A DNA stretch of 48,372 bases, taken from Candidatus Thiodiazotropha endolucinida (lineage in GTDB: Bacteria; Pseudomonadota; Gammaproteobacteria; Chromatiales; Chromatiaceae). Below the pieces are notes generated by a model that ran no database searches, had not been told where the DNA came from, and worked only from the letters and a program-made list of their open reading frames with translations. Shown one piece after another: positions 8,007-17,531 of this stretch. A program made the translations under genes and the position numbers. The DNA is taken from NCBI RefSeq assembly GCF_001715975.1, contig NZ_MARB01000030.1, positions 1 through 48,372 on the forward strand, given 5' to 3'. The first letter of the stretch is position 1; each line of letters opens with the position of its first letter.

Positions 8007-10308
8007 AATACTTCTTGGCATACTTGCGCATCAAACCGGGCACATCCACGATCAGGGCTATTTTACCGTCACCGGTGATTGTGGCGCCGGCCATACCGTC
8101 CAGGCCTTGCAGAAGTGCGCCGAGTGGTTTGATCACAACCTCTTCCTGACCGATCAGGTGGTCGACTACCAGACCGACCTGGATATTTCCTACATTGACG
8201 ATCACAACATGTCCATTTGACCTGTCTTCATCACTGATCGGTTTGTCCGGAATCAACCAGTTACGCAGATAAAAGAGTGGCAGAGCACGTTCGCGAACCA
8301 TGATAGTCAGCTGGCCATCCACCACATTGGTGCGTTTCAGATTGAGATTGAATATTTCAACCACACTGGCCAGGGGCAGCGCGAAGGGTTGCTGTCCCAA
8401 GACCACCATCAACGTGGGCAGTATTGCCAGCGTCAGGGGCAGTTTGATGATAATGATGCTGCCCTGGCCCCATTCGGAATCGATCTCAACCGAACCGTTC
8501 ATCTGGGCAATCCGGGTCTTCACCACATCCATGCCGACACCACGCCCCGAGACGTCGGAAATCTCGGTTTTTGTGGAAAATCCAGGTGCAAAAATAAGAT
8601 TGAAACACTCCTTGTCGTCAAGACGGGCGGCCGCCTCGCTATCCATCATGCCTTTCTCGACAGCCTTTTTACGCAGCACTTCCGGATCCATGCCTTTACC
8701 GTCATCGGCGATGGAAAGAAGAATGTGGTCACCTTCCTGGGCAGCGGACAATACAACCCTGCCCCGCCTCGGTTTGCCTTTCTCCTCACGTTCATCCGGC
8801 AGCTCGATGCCATGATCAACCGAATTGCGTACCAGATGGACCAGGGGATCGGCCAAGGCCTCGACAAGGTTTTTATCAAGATCGGTCTCCTCACCCACCA
8901 TTTCGAGATCGATCTCTTTTTTCAGACTCCGCGCCAGATCACGCACCACCCGGGGAAAGCGCCCGAAGACCTTTTTAATCGGCTGCATCCGTGTCTTCAT
9001 GACCGCCAATTGCAGGTCGGAAGTCACCACATCCAGATTACCCACCGCGTTGGCCACATCCTCATCGTTCATGGTGGCCTTCAGTGTCGCCAGTCGGTTA
9101 CGCACCAGCACCAGCTCACCCACCATATTCATAATATCGTCGAGCCTTTGGGTATCCACACGGACAGAGGTTTCGGCTGCAGGCTTGCTGGCGGCAGTCT
9201 TGGGTTGCTTGGGCGCTGCTTTCGGTTTCGCCTCTGCGGCAGCTTTTTTGGCTGGCTTGGCTTTTGCCTTAGCCGCCGGCTTTTTCGCTGGTTTGGCCGT
9301 GCTCTTAGGGGGTGCCTTTTGTGCCGGCTGTTCCGCTTTTTTATCCTTGGCCGCGTCATCCGTCTTAATCTTGTTCGGATCAAATTTCCCCGAACCGTGG
9401 ATCTGGTCCAGTAGATCCTCAAACTCATCTTCGGAGATTTCGTCGTCACCAACAGGGGGTTTATCCGATACTTTCGGTTTGACCGTATCCTTGGCGGGCG
9501 CTTGCTCCGCGCTCAGCTTATCAGGGCTGAATTTGCCCTCACCATGTATCTCATCGAGCAGGGCCTCGAATTCGTCCTCTGAGATGTCGTCGGATGCCGC
9601 AGGTTTTTCTGCCTTGGTTTGTGCCGGCGGCTTGCCGGTGAATTTGCCCTTGCCGTGCAACTCATCCAGCAGATCTTCAAACTCATCCTCTGTGATATTG
9701 TCGTCTTTGCCGGCTGGGGCGGGTTCCTGGATGGCATCCAGAAGTGTTTCGAACTCGTTATCACTGATCTCATCGGATGAGGATTGTTTTTTCACCGCAG
9801 GTGGTTCGGGCTGCGCCGTCACCTCTGCATCGGCTACTGGCGCCTGTTCGTCCTGAGTGACTGCTTCAACTGACGCTTCAACCTCTTCCTCTTCCTCCTC
9901 AACCTCTTCCTCTTCGCCTTCCGGTACGGCATAACCGTTGAGTCGCTCGATCAGACCCCGGTCCGCGTGTTCCGGCATAACGCCTTCGCGCACCTGCTCG
10001 AACATGGCATTGACAATATCAAGCACTTCGAGCACGGAGTCCATTAAATCCGGACCCACACTGCGTTGCCCCTGGCGCAGTATATTGAAGACATCCTCAG
10101 CCCGGTGGCAAACCTCCACCAAGGGATCTATTGATAGAAACCCGGCACCACCCTTAATGGTGTGAAAGCCTCGAAAAACGGCATTCAGCAGATCGAAATC
10201 ATCAGGTTGCTGCTCCAGATCCACTAACTGCTCACTAAGCAGCTCAAGTATCTCTCCAGCCTCGACCAGAAAATCCTGAAGGATTTCGTCGTTGACATCG
10301 ATGCTCAT
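8005..10308 (-). CDS. cheA: Chemotaxis histidine kinase CheA with repeated linker motif
   Basis: A 767-residue CheA. The P1 phosphotransfer domain carries His49 in FRGFHTIKGGAGFL. An acidic run follows near residues 130-145, then four copies of a D-x-I-S/T-x-x-E-F-E-x-L-L-D helix (residues ~179-309), then a Lys/Ala/Pro-rich linker (~318-376). After these come the dimerisation segment, the HATPase (LVHLVRNSVDHGIE, DDGKGMD, SGRGVGMDVV) and the C-terminal CheW-like domain. There is no obvious classical P2. In Vibrio the linker region of CheA includes the domain that binds ParP/ParC, and the repeats may serve that role here. The stop codon overlaps a dispersed repeat. Confidence 0.95.
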   Translation of the reverse strand: MSIDVNDEILQDFLVEAGEILELLSEQLVDLEQQPDDFDLLNAVFRGFHTIKGGAGFLSIDPLVEVCHRAEDVFNILRQGQRSVGPDLMDSVLEVLDIVNAMFEQVREGVMPEHADRGLIERLNGYAVPEGEEEEVEEEEEEVEASVEAVTQDEQAPVADAEVTAQPEPPAVKKQSSSDEISDNEFETLLDAIQEPAPAGKDDNITEDEFEDLLDELHGKGKFTGKPPAQTKAEKPAASDDISEDEFEALLDEIHGEGKFSPDKLSAEQAPAKDTVKPKVSDKPPVGDDEISEDEFEDLLDQIHGSGKFDPNKIKTDDAAKDKKAEQPAQKAPPKSTAKPAKKPAAKAKAKPAKKAAAEAKPKAAPKQPKTAASKPAAETSVRVDTQRLDDIMNMVGELVLVRNRLATLKATMNDEDVANAVGNLDVVTSDLQLAVMKTRMQPIKKVFGRFPRVVRDLARSLKKEIDLEMVGEETDLDKNLVEALADPLVHLVRNSVDHGIELPDEREEKGKPRRGRVVLSAAQEGDHILLSIADDGKGMDPEVLRKKAVEKGMMDSEAAARLDDKECFNLIFAPGFSTKTEISDVSGRGVGMDVVKTRIAQMNGSVEIDSEWGQGSIIIIKLPLTLAILPTLMVVLGQQPFALPLASVVEIFNLNLKRTNVVDGQLTIMVRERALPLFYLRNWLIPDKPISDEDRSNGHVVIVNVGNIQVGLVVDHLIGQEEVVIKPLGALLQGLDGMAGATITGDGKIALIVDVPGLMRKYAKKY
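9382..9774 (-). repeat. Four-copy acidic helix repeat encoded inside cheA
   Basis: Copies begin at residues ~179 (DEISDNEFETLLDAIQE), ~203 (DNITEDEFEDLLDELHGKGK), ~240 (DDISEDEFEALLDEIHGEGK) and ~288 (DEISEDEFEDLLDQIHGSGK). The last three share the trailing H-G-x-G-K-F. They are separated by 20-30-residue Lys/Pro/Ala spacers. Copies 2-4 are closest to each other, suggesting later duplication. The repeats are seen directly; a docking role is inferred. Confidence 0.85.
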
Positions 10309-10379
10309 CTAATGCTCCCGGTAGATCACCGAACTTTACCGATTGTTGTTGAAATCTATATCGGTCCTTACCTGTATAA

Positions 10380-11114
10380 CTAAAATCCCAGGCTGGAGAG
10401 CAGATCGTCCACATCGTCCTGACTTGTCACTTGGTCTCCCTGATCCAGCCCTGGAATAGCCGGTCCTGCAAGCTCTTCTTTAGCGTCTTTTTTCTGATCA
10501 GGATCGTCCAGCTTGCTTCCGGTAATACGCACCAGCATGACAAGTTTCTCTTCAACATCATGGACCAGGGTGATGACCTTGCGAATGATTTGACCAGTGA
10601 GATCCTGAAAATCCTGAGCCAACAGCACTTCCGAAAGGTTTTTATGCAGCTCACCGGCATCCGTCCCGGTACTTTGCAAAAAACTCGAAAGGGTGCTGCT
10701 AAGCTCCTTGAAATCATCTTTATCGAGCAGTCGGGAACGCAGTTTGTCCCACTGCTCCGCGAGTTCTGCAGACTGTTGTTCGATCTTCTCAATCAGCGGG
10801 ATACTCTGTTCAACCGCTGTCAAGGTGCGATTTGCGGATTGCTCGGTCATGGTAATGACATAGGTGAGCCGTTCCTTGGCATCGGGTATCTCCACATTCG
10901 TCATGTCAGAGATACGGGCATCGAGCAGGAAGCCGTTTATGGCATCATGCAGTTCACGTGTGAGACGACCCACCTCTTGAAACAGGTCATCATTTTTCTC
11001 TGCCGACGTCAGACTTGAAATCAAACGCTCGGATTCCGCATCATCACCGGCTTCCAGGCTGATAACGAGGGACTTTGCAATCTCTAATCGTTGTTGGTTA
11101 TCTGGTTGTCCCAT
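10380..11114 (-). CDS. cheZ: CheY-phosphate phosphatase CheZ
   Basis: A 244-residue, mostly helical protein. It has the CheZ catalytic signature QDFQDLTGQIIRKV (Asp and Gln four residues apart) and the C-terminal CheY-binding peptide DDVDDLLSSLGF. It dephosphorylates CheY-P, ending the switching signal. It lies just downstream of cheY and upstream of cheA on the same strand, the standard order. Both key elements are present, so it should be active. Confidence 0.93.
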   Translation of the reverse strand: MGQPDNQQRLEIAKSLVISLEAGDDAESERLISSLTSAEKNDDLFQEVGRLTRELHDAINGFLLDARISDMTNVEIPDAKERLTYVITMTEQSANRTLTAVEQSIPLIEKIEQQSAELAEQWDKLRSRLLDKDDFKELSSTLSSFLQSTGTDAGELHKNLSEVLLAQDFQDLTGQIIRKVITLVHDVEEKLVMLVRITGSKLDDPDQKKDAKEELAGPAIPGLDQGDQVTSQDDVDDLLSSLGF

Positions 11115-11139
11115 TTTCTACTCCTGGCCCAGTCTCAAC

Positions 11140-11523
11140 TTAACCCACGCGTTCGAAGATCTTATTGATCTTCTCTTCCAAGGTCGTGGCGGTGAATGGT
11201 TTGACGACATAGCCATTCACACCTGCCTGCGCCGCTTCTATGATCTGCTCTCGTTTCGACTCCGCCGTCACCATCAATACCGGCAATGCGGCCAACTTAT
11301 CATCGGCCCTGACGGCTTTCAGCAGATCGATGCCGGTCATCCCCGGCATATTCCAGTCTGAAACGAGAAAATCGAAATTCCCGCTCTGTAACATAGGTAG
11401 CGCGGTAAGACCATCATCCGCTTCCTGGGTGTTGTTAAACCCAAGATCGCGCAATAGATTCTTGATAATTCGCCGCATGGTGGAAAAATCGTCCACAATG
11501 AGGATCTTCATATTCTTGTCCAA
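11140..11523 (-). CDS. cheY: Chemotaxis response regulator CheY
   Basis: A single-domain receiver of about 127 residues: [18 protein letters not shown] (acidic pocket), [11 protein letters not shown] with the phospho-acceptor Asp, the switch Thr in VLMVTAESK and the Lys in GYVVKPFTA. CheY-P binds FliM/FliN to change rotation. The frame extends to an ATG at 11535, but the ribosome site GGAGGT overlaps that codon. The TTG at 11523, giving [10 protein letters not shown], is therefore the better start, with ATG 11511 as the alternative. It follows fliA in the same operon. Confidence 0.94.
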   Translation of the reverse strand: MDKNMKILIVDDFSTMRRIIKNLLRDLGFNNTQEADDGLTALPMLQSGNFDFLVSDWNMPGMTGIDLLKAVRADDKLAALPVLMVTAESKREQIIEAAQAGVNGYVVKPFTATTLEEKINKIFERVG

Positions 11524-11578
11524 TGCTACCTCCATCCTGTTACCGCTGATAACCAGTCAGCAGATCACAGGCCAACCA

Positions 11579-12331
11579 TTACTCTTCGTCATGTACCAAT
11601 GAGAGCCAATCCGTCAAACGCGACCGCAAACGCAGTGTGGCCTGACTGTGTATTTGGCAAACCCTGGACTCACTGACACCCAGTACGTGCCCTATTTCAC
11701 GAAGATTCATCTCATCATCGTAATACATGGCAATAACCAGCCGTTCGCGATCAGGCAAACCGGCAATTGCTTCCGCCAATGCCTTCTTGAAGGCATCTTT
11801 CTGCAAACCGTCAAACGGAGTATCTGCTGGCCCATCCCGTGCAACGGGAAAGCCATCACTCACTGCAGTCAACTCATCCAGACTGAATATGCGGCATCCT
11901 GTCGAATCCCGCAGAATCTGGTGATACTCCTCCAGGCTCATGCCCAAGGCCTCGGCCACTTCCACATCACGTGCGTCTCGGCCTTCATTGTTCTCGATTT
12001 CCCTCATCGCCTCTGCAACCATGCGTGCCTTGCGATGAACAGAACGTGGCGTCCAGTCACTGCGCCGGATCTCGTCCAGCATTGCGCCGCGAATGCGGAT
12101 ACCCGCATAGGTCTCAAAACTGGCGCCCTGCGTGGGATCATAGTTTCTACTCGCCTCGAGCAGACCCAGCATCCCCGCCTGAATCAGATCATCCGCCTGA
12201 ACATTCGGTGGCAGCCGGTTCATCAAGTGATAGGCAATCCTTTTCACCAGTCCGGCGTGCTGATCCACCAGATCATCAAAGTTCTGTTGTTGCTGCATGG
12301 CGGTGTATGTCGCTAAACCGCTCACCGTCAT
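11579..12331 (-). CDS. fliA: Flagellar sigma factor FliA (sigma-28)
   Basis: A 250-residue sigma factor with region 2 (LVKRIAYHLM...DDLIQAGMLGLLEASRNYDPTQGASFETYAGIRIRGAMLDEIR), region 3 and a region 4 helix-turn-helix (LREIGHVLGVSESRVCQIHSQA). It directs transcription of late flagellar and chemotaxis genes. Its start overlaps the fleN stop (ATGA), indicating translational coupling. It appears complete. I did not find a clear sigma-28 promoter in the gaps of this locus. Confidence 0.95.
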   Translation of the reverse strand: MTVSGLATYTAMQQQQNFDDLVDQHAGLVKRIAYHLMNRLPPNVQADDLIQAGMLGLLEASRNYDPTQGASFETYAGIRIRGAMLDEIRRSDWTPRSVHRKARMVAEAMREIENNEGRDARDVEVAEALGMSLEEYHQILRDSTGCRIFSLDELTAVSDGFPVARDGPADTPFDGLQKDAFKKALAEAIAGLPDRERLVIAMYYDDEMNLREIGHVLGVSESRVCQIHSQATLRLRSRLTDWLSLVHDEE

Positions 12332-13215
12332 ATCTCCCCGTATTGGCTAGAAAATTGGATCAATCGCTCGACGAAAAACTGCAAATCACCGCTGACACCT
12401 GAGGGTACAGGCCAGTTATCGGCCTTTTTGGCCAAATTCTTGAATGCCTGTGATACCCGTGAGCGCGGATAGGCCTCGACAACGGGCTTTTGACTTCTTA
12501 CAGCTTTCCGCAGTTGTTCGTCATATGGGATGCTGCCCATATAGTTCAGCATAACGTCCAGGTATTGATCGGTTACCCGGCACATTTTATTGTAAAGGTC
12601 CCGCCCCTCCTGCACGCTCTTCACCATATTCGCCAGGATGCGGAAACGACTGATTCCGTGTTCCCGGTTCAGTAACTTGATAATTGCATAAGCGTCCGTG
12701 ATGGATGCAGGCTCATCACATACCACAACAATCTGTTCCTGTGCCGCACGACTGAAACTGATCACCAGATCGGAAATGCCGGCAGCCGTGTCGATCAACA
12801 AAACGTCCACATCATTGGCCACTTCGCTGAAGGCATGGATCAAACCGGCATTCTCGGCGGGTGTCATTTCAGCCATATGCTGGATACCGGAGGCGCCAGG
12901 CACAACCCTCATACCTTTGGGCCCGGTCACCATGACATCTTCCAGAGTGCATTCACCCTGCATGACGTGGGAGAGATTTCGCTCCGCATGCAAACCGAGG
13001 ATCACATCCAGGTTTGCCAGTCCCAGATCGGCATCAAGCAGCATTACCCGACGGCCGAGTTCGGCGAAGGCAACGCCCAGATTGGCTGATATGCTGGTTT
13101 TACCAACCCCCCCTTTACCACCGGTGACCGCAATCACTCTCACTGGTTCCGGGTTGATCATCCTGCGTAATCCTGTCGCCTGATCTTCGATCTGTTCAGA
13201 CATGTGCATAGTCAT
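12328..13215 (-). CDS. fleN: Flagellar number regulator FleN/FlhG (MinD-like ATPase)
   Basis: A 295-residue MinD-type ATPase with the deviant Walker A VTGGKGGVGKTSISANL, LLDADLGLANLDVILG and VLLIDTAAGISDLV. FleN/FlhG limits the number of polar flagella, acting with FlhF and on the master regulator FleQ. The start at 13215 overlaps the flhF reading frame by 20 nt; a second ATG (MSEQIE) lies four codons in. It is intact although flhF is broken, so the count regulator would lack its usual partner. Confidence 0.92.
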   Translation of the reverse strand: MTMHMSEQIEDQATGLRRMINPEPVRVIAVTGGKGGVGKTSISANLGVAFAELGRRVMLLDADLGLANLDVILGLHAERNLSHVMQGECTLEDVMVTGPKGMRVVPGASGIQHMAEMTPAENAGLIHAFSEVANDVDVLLIDTAAGISDLVISFSRAAQEQIVVVCDEPASITDAYAIIKLLNREHGISRFRILANMVKSVQEGRDLYNKMCRVTDQYLDVMLNYMGSIPYDEQLRKAVRSQKPVVEAYPRSRVSQAFKNLAKKADNWPVPSGVSGDLQFFVERLIQFSSQYGEI

Positions 13216-14466
13216 TCATTCCCCCGAAAGCCATCGCCAGATACTCCTCATCTGGACTGCTGCCCATCAGCTCGGACAACTCCACTGCCTGTTTCATCAA
13301 CCTGTCTGCATGGGCGTTTTGAATATCCTCCGGTACCCGCTGACCGTCCGTCACGAAGGCCAGCGGCAGTTTTGCTTCGAGAGCGGCGGACAACACGCCC
13401 CCGAGCGAGGCGGCCTCATCCATCTTGGTCAGGATGACACCAATAGGTTTTACGATATTGAACGCTTGGATTGCATGACTCAGGGCCGAGCGTTGGGTGG
13501 TTGCGGAGAGGGTCAACAAAGAATTAACGGGATGATTACCCTTGTGCAGCAGCGCCAGGCGCTCTGTCAGCTTGAGGTCTCTCTGTCCCATACCGGCGGT
13601 ATCTATCAAAACCAAACGTTTTTCCGCGAAGGCATGCAGGGCATTGTTGAGCTCTTCCGGCGAGGTGACGCTGCGAACCGGCACATCCAGGATTCGACCA
13701 TAGTTTTGTAGCTGCTCCTGAGCGCCGATCCGGTAACTGTCGGCCGAAATCAGGGCGAGATGGCGATTGCCGTGACGCAGGCAGAATCTGGCAGCCAACT
13801 TGGCAATGGTACGCCGGTTGGTCCCACCAACGCTAGGGTGCCGCCTTCATCGAGCAAGTCCTTTTTTATAACCGGTATTTCTGCACCGAGCTGGGTCAAG
13901 GCCTGGCGCCATGCTTGTTCGGGTGTTTCGGCATCTTCCACACGATATGCCAGTTCCTTGCAGTGACCCGTATCCAGTCCCAGTGCCATCAGTCGGCGGA
14001 TTAAATCCTGTGTCTGGGGTCGACGATGCCCAAGGTCGCGCCAAGTCAACTCAGAGAGTTCGTTCTCCATCATCCGACGCAATGCCTGCATCTCCCGGCG
14101 CATCTCTCTCAATACCGGATCCTGACTCCATTCGACCCGGGGCTGCTCCTGTATCGGACTTGATTTGGTGTCTTGATAATCTTGCTTGGGTTTTACAGAT
14201 TGTTCGACATCGCTGCTGGTTGCATAGGCTGTCCTGGCCGCAGCAGACAGGGTCGTGCTGTCTTCAGACAGTGATTGGGATGCGGGTTCGATGGCGGTTG
14301 GCTGGGTAGCATTGAATGCGGATTCGTCATAATCCGCCGCGGCCACCAGCTCTATCCCGCCCTGCACGTTCTTGTTGGAGAGAATGACAGCGTCCGCACC
14401 CAGCACCTCTCGCACCTGGCGCAGAGCCTGCCGCATGTCAGAGGCAAAAAAACGTCGTATCTTCAT
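13196..14466 (-). pseudogene. flhF: flhF with frameshifting deletion through the Walker A motif
   Basis: FlhF is the SRP-type GTPase that recruits the flagellar base to the cell pole. The first frame (14466 to 13750) starts MKIRRFFASDMRQALRQVREV and runs to LALVGPTGV, then goes out of frame. The expected continuation is found in another frame, AKLAARFCLRHGNRHLALIS, then ADSYRIGAQEQL, LIDTAGMGQRD and ILTKMDEAASLGG, ending at 13196. At the join (13810/13811) GGC-GT is followed directly by ACC-ATT-GCC, where the family needs V-G-K-T-T-T-I-A. About 13 nt, encoding G-K-T-T, are missing. This removes the P-loop lysine and shifts the frame, so a restored frame alone would not rescue GTP binding. Confidence 0.88.
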
Positions 14467-14976
14467 AGTCCGCTATCCCCGGCGGTCACTCTGGGTCGAG
14501 CTTGCGCCTGTCAACCTGCCTATCCACTCTCCGGCTTTATTATTACGCTACCGGTCTCAGCCAGTACTGCATTGAAGCCGATCGCTCCCATCAGGGGCTC
14601 AACACAATAACCGCAATAACTGTTCCAATCCTGAACACGTCATGAATGGCAAGATTTTTTACCTTTAATACAACAGGTTGGAAGGACAGCTAGATATAGA
14701 CGCTGTAACGGCGGCGCTCAAGCAGACGCCAGTCTCTTGACTCCCTGCCTCAATCCGCCAAGGATTCGGCACTGCCTGGGTTGTGATTAAGGTTCCTCGT
14801 TCCGATACAGAAAATCGACAGTATCTGGATGGAGCATCGAAGTCACAGCTAACCAATCCGAATATGAGCGAGGCCTGCCCGAACAGTCGGGGTGTATCCG
14901 AGCAGACGCCACATCCCGTAGCGCTCAACGACAATGAACAGGAACAAACAGTCAGTATTGAACAATCAGAGGTGTT
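14467..14976. other. Gene-poor interval upstream of flhF
   Basis: About 510 nt between flhF and the small frame at 14977. Open frames here are short, overlap each other on both strands and have neither recognisable domains nor good ribosome sites. I see no RNA gene or strong hairpin. Confidence 0.5.
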
Positions 14977-15312
14977 TCACCTGGCGTCAGCAATTGCCTG
15001 GGTGACTGTTTTGATTTCAGCTCTCCTGCGATACAGCTCCAGCGATATGACTTTCTGTGGCCGCAGAAATTTCAGGTCAAATTGCGCACCACAGGAAGCA
15101 AGAATGAAGATCAGCGCCTCCGCCCGTTCCCTACTCACCAGTTCCAACGTACACGACTCTCTGTTTAGCAGCGATTCTGCCGCACAGTTTAGCGCCATAC
15201 CCCGCAAACTGGTGCAATGGTAGAGTCTTTGACAGTAATCGAGATGTGACCAGTTATCACGACTCAGCCAGGCACACTCGTCTGACCACCCCTTTATAAT
15301 TAACTTGATCAT
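14977..15312 (-). CDS. Small cysteine-containing protein of unknown function between flhA and flhF
   Basis: A 111-residue frame with AAGGA 8 nt before its ATG. Sequence notes: MIKLIIKGWSDECAWL, a Leu/Cys/Tyr-rich middle (YCQRLYHCTSL) and a basic, helix-like C terminus (LKFLRPQKVISLELYRRRAEI). No signal peptide, membrane helix or known domain is evident. It lies between two operon genes on the operon strand. An antisense frame of similar length (14783-15223) is less convincing. Its reality is uncertain and rests mainly on the ribosome site and strand. Confidence 0.45.
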   Translation of the reverse strand: MIKLIIKGWSDECAWLSRDNWSHLDYCQRLYHCTSLRGMALNCAAESLLNRESCTLELVSRERAEALIFILASCGAQFDLKFLRPQKVISLELYRRRAEIKTVTQAIADAR

Positions 15313-15438
15313 TTGATTAGTCCTTACTGAGGTCGAGCGCCGGCCACCCCTCCAAACGCCACCTCAGATCATGCTCCTGCCGTCACTATCTCATATTCGG
15401 CAGTTGGCAGCCAACTCTGACACCGGCTACGCGCACCC

Positions 15439-17529
15439 TCAATCACCGTTTGCCGTATTACCGATTGTTGTAACCACCTTGATCTGTCGATTGTCGGGTA
15501 TTTCGTTGTAGGAAAGAATATGCATCCCCGGAGCCGCGTGCTTGGCGAAGCGAGCCATCCAGGGCCTGATCGGCGCAGCGACCAAAAGCACACCCTCCTG
15601 CCCATGGGTCTCCATTGCGGCAGTGGTTTCGGAAAGCGCATTCTGTAATCTCTCCGCCAGACCCGGTTCAAATCCCGCCTGCCCCTCTTCAGAAGCCTGT
15701 AGGGTTCTTTGCAGCAGTTGCTCCAGGCTCGGATCCAGCACAGCCACCGGTATCTCCTCAGAACTACCAATCAATTGCTGCACGATACCCCGCGACAGCG
15801 CAACTCGGACAGAAGCCGTCAATGCCGCCGGATCCTGAGTTCTTTGTGACTGCTCCGCCAGTGTTTCTGCAATGGTACGGAAATCCCGGATGGGTACATG
15901 CTCCGTCAGCAGGTTCTGCAAAATTTTAGTCACCACACTCAATGAAAGCGCCTTCGGAACCAGGTCTTCCACCAGTTTCGGTGCGGTCCTGCCCAGCATA
16001 TCCAGCAGCTGCTGTGTCTCTTCATGGCCCATCAGTTCGTTGGCATGGGATTGTAGAATTTCACTCAGATGGGTGGCAACCACGGTACTGGCATCCACCA
16101 CGGTATAACCCAGGGTCTGTGCATGATCCTTCTGATCCGGATCGATCCAGATCGCATCCAGGCCGAAGGTTGGGTCCTTGGTGACCGTACCCTGTAACTC
16201 ACCGAATACCTGTCCTGGATTGATCGCCAACTCACGATCAGGAAAGATATCCGCCAATGCCACAGAGACACCATTGATCGAGATTCGATAGCTGTTGGGA
16301 TTGAGATCAAGATTGTCGCGAATGTGCACCGAAGGGATAAGGAAGCCAATCTCCTGCGAGAGCTTGCGCCTGACACCCTTAATGCGATTCATCAGCTGCC
16401 CGCCCTGATTGCGATCGACCAACGGAATCAGACGATAGCCTACTTCGAGTCCTATCAGATCGACCGGTTGCACATCCTCCCAGCTCAGTTCACGCTGCTC
16501 CGGTTGCTCCACCGGTTCTTCTATGACCGGCTCTTCCACCGGTTTCATCTGACGTTGCCAGATCATCCATGCGCCTGCCGCTGCTGCTGCAGACAGTGTA
16601 AGAAACGCAAAGTTGGGCATTCCCGGAATGATACCCATCAGAAACAGCACTGCTGCCGCTACCGATAACGCCTTGGGACTGCTGAAGAGCTGACTGACGA
16701 TCTGTCCGCCGACATCCTGGCTGCTGGCTACCCGGGTGACAATGATCGCAGCCGATGTGGAAAGTAACAGTGAGGGGATCTGCGCAACCAAACCGTCACC
16801 GATGGTCAGCAGCACATAGTTCTGCGACGCCGTGGAGAAATCAAGCCCGTGCTGGGCCATACCGATGGAGAGACCGCCTATTATATTGATGAAGAGGATC
16901 AGGATCCCGGCGATGGCATCACCACGTACAAACTTACTCGCACCATCCATAGCACCGTAAAAGTCCGCTTCACGGGCGATATCCTCACGCCGTGCCCTGG
17001 CCTCATCCTGATCGATAAGGCCGGAATTGAGGTCGGCGTCGATTGCCATCTGTTTTCCGGGCATCGCGTCCAGGGTGAAACGTGCACTGACTTCAGAGAC
17101 TCGACCCGCACCCTTGGTCACAACCACAAAATTGATGATCACCAGGATCAGGAAGACCACCAGGCCGACAGCATAGTTACCACCAATGACAAAGGCGCCA
17201 AAGGCTTCAATCACTTTACCGGCGGCATCACCTCCGGTATGGCCTTCCAACAGAACCACCCGGGTGGATGCCACGTTGAGGGCAAGACGCAGCAATGTGG
17301 CAATCAGCAGCATGCTGGGAAAAACCGAGAATTCGAGGGGTCGGCGAGTGTAGACCACCACCAGCATCACAACCAGGGATAGGGTGATGTTGAAAGTAAA
17401 GAAAATATCCAATGCAATCGGTGGCAATGGAATCACGATCATCGTCAACAACATCAACAGCATGATTGGCGCACCCAGCCCGCGTGCGCCTGTTTGTCTG
17501 ACATTGTCGAGGATTGCTGTGGCGTCCAT
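15439..17529 (-). CDS. flhA: Flagellar type III export protein FlhA
   Basis: A 696-residue export-gate protein. The N-terminal half has about eight membrane segments and the conserved FHIPEP-like cytoplasmic region (RVSEVSARFTLDAMPGKQMAID then DADLNSGLIDQDEARARRED). The C-terminal half (from ~340) is the cytoplasmic ring domain that binds chaperone-substrate complexes. The length is normal and no lesion is seen. It lies 3 nt downstream of flhB on the same strand. Confidence 0.96.
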   Translation of the reverse strand: MDATAILDNVRQTGARGLGAPIMLLMLLTMIVIPLPPIALDIFFTFNITLSLVVMLVVVYTRRPLEFSVFPSMLLIATLLRLALNVASTRVVLLEGHTGGDAAGKVIEAFGAFVIGGNYAVGLVVFLILVIINFVVVTKGAGRVSEVSARFTLDAMPGKQMAIDADLNSGLIDQDEARARREDIAREADFYGAMDGASKFVRGDAIAGILILFINIIGGLSIGMAQHGLDFSTASQNYVLLTIGDGLVAQIPSLLLSTSAAIIVTRVASSQDVGGQIVSQLFSSPKALSVAAAVLFLMGIIPGMPNFAFLTLSAAAAAGAWMIWQRQMKPVEEPVIEEPVEQPEQRELSWEDVQPVDLIGLEVGYRLIPLVDRNQGGQLMNRIKGVRRKLSQEIGFLIPSVHIRDNLDLNPNSYRISINGVSVALADIFPDRELAINPGQVFGELQGTVTKDPTFGLDAIWIDPDQKDHAQTLGYTVVDASTVVATHLSEILQSHANELMGHEETQQLLDMLGRTAPKLVEDLVPKALSLSVVTKILQNLLTEHVPIRDFRTIAETLAEQSQRTQDPAALTASVRVALSRGIVQQLIGSSEEIPVAVLDPSLEQLLQRTLQASEEGQAGFEPGLAERLQNALSETTAAMETHGQEGVLLVAAPIRPWMARFAKHAAPGMHILSYNEIPDNRQIKVVTTIGNTANGD

Positions 17530-17531
17530 TG

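Noticed and set aside
9382-9774. CRISPR-like or tandem DNA repeat
   Set aside because: The repetition is at protein level within cheA, with varied spacers in frame; there are no uniform direct repeats.
8389-9856. Long plus-strand frames opposite cheA
   Set aside because: These are shadows of the repetitive Lys/Ala/Glu-rich coding strand; the composition (Ser/Ala/Leu or His/Gln rich) mirrors the cheA codons.
14783-15223. 146-codon plus-strand frame between flhA and flhF
   Set aside because: It is antisense to a frame with a better ribosome site, lacks any domain-like pattern and runs against the operon strand.
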